DNA from: an uncultured bacterium
Lineage (GTDB): Bacteria; Actinomycetota; Coriobacteriia; Coriobacteriales; Eggerthellaceae
Direction of reading: 5' to 3'
Assembly (NCBI GenBank): GCA_947649215.1
Contig: CANSQW010000124.1
Location: 1-5,047 of the forward strand
Length of the DNA: 5,047 nt
The position numbers and the translations under genes are program-made. Numbering within the stretch: the first letter of the stretch is position 1; the number at the start of each line of letters is the position of its first letter. The notes under the pieces are model-generated. The model saw nothing but the letters and a program-made list of their open reading frames with translations, had not been told where the DNA came from and searched no databases. Shown here piece after piece: positions 1-5,047 of the stretch.

Positions 1-510
1 TTCCGCCCTACCGCGCCTTGCCCCCCCCCTTTTTCTCCGCACCGTGTCATCCACTGCGCCTTCCCGCCAGCGCCACATCCCGCACCCCGGCCGCCTCCCC
101 GCATCCCGCACCGGCGCCGCAGCCCTTGCGGGCACCCCATCGCAAGCGGACGCCACGACCCACGCGGGCACCACGTCACGCGCACGTCGCAACCCACGCA
201 AGCGCTACGCCACGCGCCAGCACCGCAACCCACGCAAGCGCCACGCCACGCACCGATGCCGCAATCCGCACTGAACCCACGCCACACGCGAACACCACAA
301 CCCGCGCCTCACGCCCGCGCCACACCCCACACCCCGCGCCGGCGCCGCAATGCACACCAACGCCACGCCACATGCGAGCATCCCGTCACGCGCGGCCACC
401 GCAATCCGCGATAGCACCACGTCACGCGCAAGCGCCACGCCGCGCACCAACACCGCAGACTCGCGCGGGCGCGGTGAGACGCAGGCACCCAGCAGCAGCC
501 TCCCAAGTGC
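1..510. other. C-rich low-complexity intergenic tract, no supportable gene
   Basis: The + strand is strongly C-rich and G-poor and made of short recurring words such as CGCCACGC, CGCAACCC and CATCCCGCACC (the last at 76-86 and 102-112). It begins with a C9T5 homopolymer run at 21-34. Frames are open on both strands, but their products are monotonous (Ala/Thr/Pro/His/Arg on +, Gly/Val/Ala/Arg/Trp on -), lack a ribosome binding site, and one runs straight through the parS site and the promoter region. This is what GC-rich repeated DNA gives by chance. A minus-strand frame stays open to the left edge from about 204, so the degenerate end of a gene lying outside the window cannot be fully excluded. 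I see no tRNA, rRNA, terminator or insertion-sequence end here. Confidence 0.7.
134..471. repeat. Degenerate tandem repeat, 18-bp unit with 36- and 54-bp higher-order periods
   Basis: The word CGCAACCC or close variants begins at 188, 224, 260 and 296, exactly 36 bp apart. It recurs as CGCAATGC at 346, CGCAATCC at 400 and CGCAGACT at 454, exactly 54 bp apart. Both spacings are multiples of 18. Cutting at 18 bp gives aligned units such as CGCAACCCACGCAAGCGC (188-205, repeated identically at 224-241) alternating with units like CACGCCACGCACCGATGC (242-259). A partial 14-bp unit at 332-345 separates the 36- and 54-bp blocks. Units left of 188 are more diverged and out of phase by about 2 bp, so the left boundary is approximate. 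The unit is six codons long, so each frame reads as a six- or twelve-residue peptide repeat, but nothing suggests translation. The copies are diverged, so the array is old rather than freshly expanded. Confidence 0.75.
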
Positions 511-517
511 GAATAAC

Positions 518-533
518 TGTTTCACGTGAAACA
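518..533. other. parS chromosome-partitioning site (ParB-binding)
   Basis: The 16-bp perfect palindrome TGTTTCACGTGAAACA is identical to the canonical bacterial parS consensus (TGTTNCACGTGAAACA, defined in Bacillus subtilis). ParB loads here as a CTP-dependent sliding clamp and, with ParA and SMC, organises and segregates the origin region. It is seen directly in the sequence; function in this organism is inferred from the strong conservation of parS across bacteria. It sits between the 18-bp repeat array and the reductase promoter, about 100 bp upstream of the -35 box. A half site, TGTTTCA, recurs at 536-542, exactly 18 bp from the start of the first. parS sites usually cluster near oriC, so the window may lie in the origin-proximal part of the chromosome. 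Confidence 0.82.
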
Positions 534-634
534 TTTGTTTCAACCACACATCACCTTCCCCCGACCTTCTCCCCTCTCCAGCACTTTCCCGATCCTGCAT
601 CTCACCTGTTCGCAGCAGTATTTCAGGGCCATTG

Positions 635-663
635 TTGCCAAATCGTTTGTCGGTGTGTATTAT
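635..663 (+). promoter_or_regulatory. Candidate sigma-70-type promoter for the reductase operon
   Basis: A -35 box TTGCCA (635-640, 5 of 6 to TTGACA) and a -10 box TATTAT (658-663, 5 of 6 to TATAAT) are separated by an optimal 17 bp. They lie in the AT-richer part of an otherwise very GC-rich window. Transcription would start near 670, leaving a leader of roughly 150 nt before the 823 start codon. A short dyad, TATTG (661-665) with CAATA (673-677), overlaps the end of the -10 box and the predicted start, and could be part of an operator. No regulator gene is in the window. Confidence 0.55.
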
Positions 664-674
664 TGCCTGCATCA

Positions 675-713
675 ATAGTTGCATAGCTAATTATTGAACG
701 GCTAAGTAACTAT
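675..713 (+). promoter_or_regulatory. Imperfect inverted repeat just downstream of the predicted transcription start
   Basis: The left arm ATAGTTGCATAGC (675-687) and the right arm GCTAAGTAACTAT (701-713) are complementary over 13 bp with 11 Watson-Crick pairs, one G-U pair (681/707) and one A-A mismatch (683/705). The spacer is 13 nt. As DNA it could be an operator for a dimeric regulator positioned to block or modulate transcription. As RNA it could form a stem-loop at the 5' end of the operon mRNA. There is no U-run after it, so a simple intrinsic terminator is unlikely. The ATG at 712-714 lies inside the right arm. Confidence 0.45.
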
Positions 714-806
714 GAGGGGCTTCGTCAGCATTGCAGGGGAACCGTCGTCCGGACCGTCGGGGACGCGCACGCTCGCGAAGCCGCAAGGGGAAATCACCGA
801 ATGCTT

Positions 807-818
807 AGAGGAGGAGAG
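807..818 (+). promoter_or_regulatory. Ribosome binding site that fixes the catalytic-subunit start
   Basis: The purine run AGAGGAGGAGAG contains a perfect AGGAGG core (809-814) eight bases before the ATG at 823. The in-frame ATG at 712 has no comparable signal and would put 37 extra residues ahead of the twin-arginine motif. The 823 start is therefore preferred. Confidence 0.85.
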
Positions 819-822
819 AGCT

Positions 823-3741
823 ATGTCTTTGAAGCTGAGCCGTCGCGACTTCGTCAAGGCGTCGGCCGTGGCCTCGGCATCGGCCATGCTGCTGGGAGCC
901 GCCCAGCCGGCCCTCGCCGACGAAGCGCCGGCCGACAAGGGCGCCGATGACGTCAAGGTCATCCCCAGCGCGTGTCGCCAGTGCTACGGCCGCTGCGCGC
1001 TGTTCGGCACCGTCGAGAACGGCCGCCTGACCAAGATCGAGGGCAATCCCGACCTGTTCAGCGAGGGCACCCTGTGCGGGCGCGCCTTCGCCATTCCGCA
1101 GGAGCTGTACAACCCCACGCGCGTGCGCTACCCGCAGCGCCGCGTGGGCGAGAAGGGCTCGGGCCAGTGGAAGCGCATCACCTGGGACGAGGCCTACGAG
1201 GAGGCCGCCAAGCGCTTCACCGAGATCGGCGAGCAGTACGGCTGGCACACCATCGCCCACCAGTACGGCACCGGCCGCGATATGCTGCAGTTCCAGGCCA
1301 TCAACAAGCTGTGGCTTGAGCTGGGTTCCACCGCCACCTTCGGCGTGGGCAACCTGTGCTGGGTAGGCAGCTACTTCACCAGCCAGCGCCTCTACGGCGA
1401 CGAGACCCAGTACACCGGCTGGGATGGCAACAACACCGACTGCATCGTCATCTGGTGCCGCCAGGAGCGCAGCCGCGGCTACTACGACTGGCTGACCGTC
1501 AAGCGCGCCCAGGAGCGCGGCGCGAAGGTGGTCTGCGTCGACCCGCGCTTCACCTGCACCGCTTCCAAGGCCGACCTGTGGCTGCCCATCCGACCCGGCT
1601 CGGACATGGCCCTCGTGCTGGCCTTCATCAACGAGATCATGCACTCGGACAAGTGCGCGACCGACTTCGCGCGCTCCTACACCAACGCCCCGTTCTTCAT
1701 CGACGAGGACGGCACCGGCTACCAGCTGCGCCAGTCGATGATGCGCGAGGGCGGCAACGTGGAGCTGTACCCCGCGTGGGACGAGGCGCACGACCAGCTC
1801 ATCTACTGGTCCGGCGACTGGCAGAACACCGCCGGCGTGGGCGGGCCCAAGGCATTCCAGTGGCTCGACGAGGCCGGCAACATCGTGGCAGACGCCGTGC
1901 CCGCGCTCACCACGCCCGACGGCAAGGGCCGCGAGATCGAGGGCAAGACCTACCGCACCTCGTGGGACCTGCTTCTCGAGCACGTGACCCCCTGGACCGT
2001 CGAGCGCGCCGCCGAGTTCTGCGAGCTGCCCGCCGACAAGATCCGCGAGGCCATCGACATCTACATCGCCGCGAGCCCCCATGCCTGCTTCACCCGCGGC
2101 CAGAAGGTGGAGTTCTCCATCAACACCTCCGGCATCTCCCAGGCCTTCACCATCATGATGGCGCTCGCCGGCAACTTCGACACGAAGGGCGGCCAGAACA
2201 TCGGCCGCGAGCCCGCCACCGGCTACGACTCCTTCATGTTCGACGTCGTGCCGAACAAGGAAGGCCGCATGGGCGCCCGCCGCAAGCAGACGGCCATGAA
2301 CATCAAGAAGCTGTCCGTGTGCCAGAACACCGGCTACCAGCCCATCCTCCAGGCCGACGACGCCACCGGCGAGCTGCGCGAGGTCATCCAGAACTCGGGC
2401 GGCCAGGTCATCTACGGCCAGCAGGGCGGCTTCGGCGCCGTCACCACCAAGGCCATGGCCCAGGGCGATCCCTTCCAAATCCACGGCTACTGGCAGCAGA
2501 CGAGCGAGCCCATCCTCTCCATCGAGGGCGGCAAGGAGATCATCGAGGGCTTCAAGAACCTCGACTTCTTCGTGAACGTGGACATCTTCATGACGCCGTC
2601 CGGCGAGCTGGCCGACATCATCCTGCCGGCCGCGCACCCCAACGAGGTGGACCGCGTGGAGTGGGCGCACTCCGGCCACGGCTATCCCACGAGCCACACC
2701 TACCTCATCCGCCAGCCCTTCCACGCGCCGCTCGGCGAGGCGAAGGACGACATGGACATCTGCTTCGAGTTCGCCAAGTACATGGACGTGGACATGTATT
2801 GGAAGGACAAGTACGAGTTCTTCGACTACATGGTGAAGGGCCCCGAGACCCTGCCGCCGCAGCTGTCCTGCGCCAGCTTCGAGGACTTCCGCGAGCGCAT
2901 CAGCGTGACCGGCGTCCAGATGACCGACGTGAAGGGCGGCAAGCCCAAGTACGAGACCGGCTTCATGCGCAAGACGAGCGACTTCCGCCCCGGCTTCAAC
3001 ACCATGTACCGCGGCAACAAGATGGGCAGCGTCTACCGCTTCCCCGGCACCACCACGCCTGACGGCAAGGTGATCCCGGCGCACCCGCAGTCGGACAACG
3101 GCAAGATGGAGCTGTGGAGCGAGGACCTGCTGCTCTACGGCAACGGCCCGCTCCCCATGTACATCGAGCCGCCCATCACCAAGAAGTCGCGCGAGGACCT
3201 GCTGGACGAGTACCCCTACACGCTCATCACCGGCGGCCGCAGCCACGCGTTCTTCCACACCGAGTACCGCAACTCGCCGTGGATGCGCGAGGTGCACATG
3301 TTCCCCACCATGGACATCAACCCGGAGACCGCGGCCAAGCTGGGCATCGAGCAGGACGACTGGTGCTGGATCGAGACCTACGTCGACCGCATCCGCCAGC
3401 GCGCCAACCTGACCGAGGCCATCAGCCCCGACACCATCCACGTCGAGCACGACTGGTGGTTCCCCGAGCGCGCCGCCACCGACGATTTGCACGGGGCGCT
3501 CGACGCCAACTGCAACATCCTGTTCGAGAACAACGGCCCCTACGATCCCGCCGTGGGCACCGACAACTTCGGCGGCCTGTGCAAGGTGTACAAGGCCGAG
3601 GAGGGCGCGCCGGACAACATCTGCATGACCTCCGAGGACCTGCGCATCTTCCTGCCGCTGACCCGCGAGCAGCTGGCCCAGGACGGCCAGGACGAGGGCG
3701 TGGCCATGCCCACCGTGGCCGCCGCGAAGGGAGGCGAGTAA
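823..3741 (+). CDS. Tat-exported molybdopterin oxidoreductase, catalytic subunit (DMSO reductase superfamily)
   Basis: A 972-aa protein from the ATG at 823, which has a strong ribosome binding site. Residues 1-32 form a Tat signal (SRRDFVKA, Arg7-Arg8, hydrophobic stretch, likely cleavage after PALA at 32), so it should be exported folded with cofactor. Cys51, Cys54, Cys58 and Cys85 (CX2CX3CX26C) bind one [4Fe-4S] cluster. Landmarks of the bis-MGD fold follow: the segment around GNLC (Cys179, probable Mo ligand), DPR...TA...AD...PGSD (240-261), LAGNFDTKGG (448-457), GELADIILPAAHPNE (594-608), and a C-terminal dinucleotide-binding domain from about 795 with GGRSHAFFHTEYRN (804-817) and HVEHDWWFPE (873-882). 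It is longer than classical DmsA or PsrA (about 770-810 aa). It is first in an operon with an Fe-S subunit and a quinol-oxidising anchor, so it is probably a terminal reductase. The substrate is unknown. Eggerthellaceae catechol dehydroxylases (Dadh type) are plausible relatives, judged by overall look and not by alignment. Confidence 0.93.
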   Translation: MSLKLSRRDFVKASAVASASAMLLGAAQPALADEAPADKGADDVKVIPSACRQCYGRCALFGTVENGRLTKIEGNPDLFSEGTLCGRAFAIPQELYNPTRVRYPQRRVGEKGSGQWKRITWDEAYEEAAKRFTEIGEQYGWHTIAHQYGTGRDMLQFQAINKLWLELGSTATFGVGNLCWVGSYFTSQRLYGDETQYTGWDGNNTDCIVIWCRQERSRGYYDWLTVKRAQERGAKVVCVDPRFTCTASKADLWLPIRPGSDMALVLAFINEIMHSDKCATDFARSYTNAPFFIDEDGTGYQLRQSMMREGGNVELYPAWDEAHDQLIYWSGDWQNTAGVGGPKAFQWLDEAGNIVADAVPALTTPDGKGREIEGKTYRTSWDLLLEHVTPWTVERAAEFCELPADKIREAIDIYIAASPHACFTRGQKVEFSINTSGISQAFTIMMALAGNFDTKGGQNIGREPATGYDSFMFDVVPNKEGRMGARRKQTAMNIKKLSVCQNTGYQPILQADDATGELREVIQNSGGQVIYGQQGGFGAVTTKAMAQGDPFQIHGYWQQTSEPILSIEGGKEIIEGFKNLDFFVNVDIFMTPSGELADIILPAAHPNEVDRVEWAHSGHGYPTSHTYLIRQPFHAPLGEAKDDMDICFEFAKYMDVDMYWKDKYEFFDYMVKGPETLPPQLSCASFEDFRERISVTGVQMTDVKGGKPKYETGFMRKTSDFRPGFNTMYRGNKMGSVYRFPGTTTPDGKVIPAHPQSDNGKMELWSEDLLLYGNGPLPMYIEPPITKKSREDLLDEYPYTLITGGRSHAFFHTEYRNSPWMREVHMFPTMDINPETAAKLGIEQDDWCWIETYVDRIRQRANLTEAISPDTIHVEHDWWFPERAATDDLHGALDANCNILFENNGPYDPAVGTDNFGGLCKVYKAEEGAPDNICMTSEDLRIFLPLTREQLAQDGQDEGVAMPTVAAAKGGE

Positions 3742-3742
3742 C

Positions 3743-4315
3743 ATGACCCGCTACACGATGGCCATCGACCTGGACAGCTGCATCGGCTGCCATTCCTGCG
3801 CCGTGGTGTGCAAGCAGGAGAACAACGTCGGCCTGGGAACCTTCTACAGCAAGGTGCTCACCATCGGCCCCTCCGGCACATACCCCGACCTGGAGATGTA
3901 CTACCTGCCCGTGGCCTGCCAGCACTGCGAGAACCCCCAGTGCGTGTCCGTGTGCCCCACCGGCGCCAGCTACCGCCGCGAGGACGGCATCGTGCTGGTC
4001 GACCACGCCAAGTGCGTCGGCTGCCAGTACTGCGTGATGGCATGCCCCTACGGCGTGCGCACCTACGACACGGCCAAGGACAAGGGCGTCATCGAGAAGT
4101 GCACGCTCTGCGCCCACCTGGTAGACGACGACAAGACGCCGGCCTGCGTGCGCCACTGCCCCGGCCAGGCGCGCTTCTTCGGCGACGCCGACGACCCCGA
4201 GAGCGACGTGAGCAAGATGATCGCGCGCAAGCAGACCCACAAGCTCACCGACGTAGGCAACAAGCCCTCGGTGACCTTCGGCCTGGACAAATGCGAGTGG
4301 AAGGGCGGTGAGTAA
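3743..4315 (+). CDS. Four-cluster ferredoxin electron-transfer subunit (DmsB/PsrB/NrfC family)
   Basis: A 190-aa protein with four complete cysteine groups: Cys13, 16, 19, 23; Cys59, 62, 67, 71; Cys91, 94, 97, 101; and Cys120, 123, 135, 139. These pair in the usual crossed pattern to hold four [4Fe-4S] clusters. No position is replaced by Trp or another residue, so there is no sign of the [3Fe-4S] variant seen in NarH. There is no signal peptide, so it is expected to be co-exported with the Tat-bearing catalytic subunit, as DmsB is with DmsA. It would carry electrons from the membrane anchor to the [4Fe-4S] cluster of the A subunit. The ATG follows the upstream stop codon by one base, and its ribosome binding site GGGAGG (3729-3734) lies inside the end of the previous gene, which indicates translational coupling. 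Length and start match the family. An extra Cys184 near the C-terminus has no assigned role. Confidence 0.95.
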   Translation: MTRYTMAIDLDSCIGCHSCAVVCKQENNVGLGTFYSKVLTIGPSGTYPDLEMYYLPVACQHCENPQCVSVCPTGASYRREDGIVLVDHAKCVGCQYCVMACPYGVRTYDTAKDKGVIEKCTLCAHLVDDDKTPACVRHCPGQARFFGDADDPESDVSKMIARKQTHKLTDVGNKPSVTFGLDKCEWKGGE

Positions 4316-4318
4316 GCC

Positions 4319-5047
4319 ATGGCGGTGCAGTGGCCTCTGCTGATATTCAGCATTCTGCTGGGCGCCTCCTCGGGAATCCTCGTGTTCCTGGGCGTGGGCG
4401 AGATCAAGGGCGTGTTCCGGAAGGTGCGCTTCCCACTGGCGGCGTGCGCGCTGGTGCTGCTGGCCGTGGGCGGGTGCGCCTCGGCCCTCCACCTGGGGCA
4501 TATCGACCGGGCGCTCTACATCCTGGGCAACGTGGGCTCGGGGCTCTCCAAGGAGCTGTTCGCCGTGGGCTTCGCCGGCGTGGTGACGCTCGTGTACCTG
4601 GTGCTGTCCCGCAAGGACTACCTGGGCGCGATGAAGGTGCTCGGCGTGCTGGGCCTGGCGGCCGGCATCGTGCTGCCGCTGGTGGCCGGCGCGTCCTATA
4701 TGATGCCGGCGCGTCCGGCGTGGGACAGCTTCACGCTGCCGCTCATGTACCTGGGCACCGGCCTGGGCCTGGGCTTCGTGCTGAGCGCCGCCGTCGTGTG
4801 CCTGCGCGGCGACGCAGCCGACGCGCCACTGGCGCTGCGCCTGGCCGCAGTGGGCGTGGCCTGCTCGGTGGTGACGATGCTTGCCTACGTGGCGTGGATC
4901 GCCCTGGCGCCGTTCCCGGTGGAGAGCCGCTCCATCGGCCGGCTGCTGACCGGCAGCCTGGCGCTCGAGTTCTGGCTGGGCGTAGTGGCGCTGGGCATCG
5001 TGGCGCCGGCGGCGCTGGCCGTGCTGGCGCTGCGCACGGCGCCGGCC
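4319..5047 (+). CDS. DmsC-family menaquinol-oxidising membrane anchor, partial (3' end outside window)
   Basis: The reading frame is open for 243 codons to the window edge. The ATG lies three bases after the previous stop, with a weak GGTGAG signal (4307-4312). The product is very hydrophobic, with about seven membrane segments visible (roughly 5-27, 37-57, 77-97, 104-128, 138-161, 173-197, 213-238). DmsC hallmarks are present: WPLLIF near the N-terminus, then S55..HLG (58-60), RA (64-65), N71 and LSKE (76-79). His58 aligns, from my memory of the E. coli protein, with DmsC His65, which is implicated in menaquinol binding. A later YMMPARPAW segment (127-135) also resembles DmsC. DmsC has eight membrane segments and about 287 residues, so perhaps 40 residues and the last helix are missing because of the window cut, not a mutation. 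It would anchor the A and B subunits at the membrane and feed them electrons from menaquinol. NrfD/PsrC is the alternative anchor family but fits less well. Confidence 0.9.
   Translation, partial: MAVQWPLLIFSILLGASSGILVFLGVGEIKGVFRKVRFPLAACALVLLAVGGCASALHLGHIDRALYILGNVGSGLSKELFAVGFAGVVTLVYLVLSRKDYLGAMKVLGVLGLAAGIVLPLVAGASYMMPARPAWDSFTLPLMYLGTGLGLGFVLSAAVVCLRGDAADAPLALRLAAVGVACSVVTMLAYVAWIALAPFPVESRSIGRLLTGSLALEFWLGVVALGIVAPAALAVLALRTAPA

Noticed and set aside
134..471. CRISPR array
   Set aside because: The units are contiguous 18-bp tandem copies with graded divergence. There are no conserved 23-37-bp repeats separated by unique spacers, and no cas genes.
663..675. Possible FNR/CRP-like box TTGCCTGCATCAA
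   Set aside because: Only half fits TTGAT-N4-ATCAA and the spacing is one base short, so it is not a supportable FNR site.
205..684. Open - strand frame of 159 codons containing MFHVKQ
   Set aside because: MFHVK is simply the translation of the parS palindrome, as seen at the start of some RsmG proteins whose genes contain parS. The sequence after it does not resemble RsmG and is repeat-derived.
18..686. Open + frame of 222 codons across the repeat tract
   Set aside because: It has a TTG start without a ribosome binding site and a monotonous Ala/Thr/Pro/His/Arg product that follows the DNA repeat. It also runs through the parS site and the promoter.
712..822. N-terminal extension of the catalytic subunit from the ATG at 712
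   Set aside because: There is no ribosome binding site, and it would displace the Tat signal by 37 residues. The start at 823 has a perfect AGGAGG at eight bases.
1356..3062. 568-codon alternative + frame inside the catalytic gene
   Set aside because: The product is rich in Arg/His/Pro/Gly, typical of an out-of-frame reading of GC-rich coding DNA, with no ribosome binding site or recognisable domain.
805..3744. 979-codon open frame on the - strand opposite the catalytic gene
   Set aside because: It is the antisense shadow of a GC-rich gene with G/C third positions: low-complexity Ala/Val/Leu/Gly/His, no domain motifs. The + strand frame carries all the expected cofactor motifs.

Overview
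This GC-rich window looks like chromosome from an anaerobic actinobacterium of the Eggerthellaceae type (Eggerthella, Gordonibacter, Adlercreutzia and relatives). That placement is inferred from the strong G/C third-position codon bias and from a large Tat-exported molybdenum enzyme of a style that is greatly expanded in those gut bacteria. No taxonomic marker gene is present.

Layout: positions 1-822 hold no supportable gene. Positions 1 to about 510 are a C-rich, low-complexity tract whose core (about 134-471) is a degenerate tandem repeat with an 18-bp unit. Just to its right, at 518-533, is an exact 16-bp match to the canonical chromosomal parS site bound by ParB. An AT-richer stretch follows, with a good sigma-70-type promoter candidate (635-663), a dyad right after the predicted transcription start (675-713), and a leader of about 150 nt ending in a perfect AGGAGG ribosome binding site.

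From 823 to the right edge runs a tight three-gene operon on the + strand. It encodes a Tat-exported molybdopterin (bis-MGD) catalytic subunit with one N-terminal [4Fe-4S] cluster (823-3741), a 190-aa ferredoxin subunit with all 16 cysteines for four [4Fe-4S] clusters (3743-4315), and a DmsC-family membrane anchor cut off by the window end (4319-5047). Gaps of 1 nt and 3 nt point to co-transcription and translational coupling.

Together the genes describe a DmsABC-type respiratory complex. The anchor would oxidise menaquinol, electrons would pass through the B-subunit clusters and the A-subunit cluster to the Mo centre, and a terminal substrate would be reduced outside the membrane. The substrate cannot be read from the sequence. 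The A subunit has a Cys rather than a Ser at the likely Mo-ligand position and looks more like the Eggerthellaceae catechol-dehydroxylase / acetylene hydratase / transhydroxylase-type branch than classical DmsA, so a small organic acceptor such as a catechol is a reasonable but untested guess. The least expected features are the parS site and the 18-bp repeat immediately upstream of this operon.
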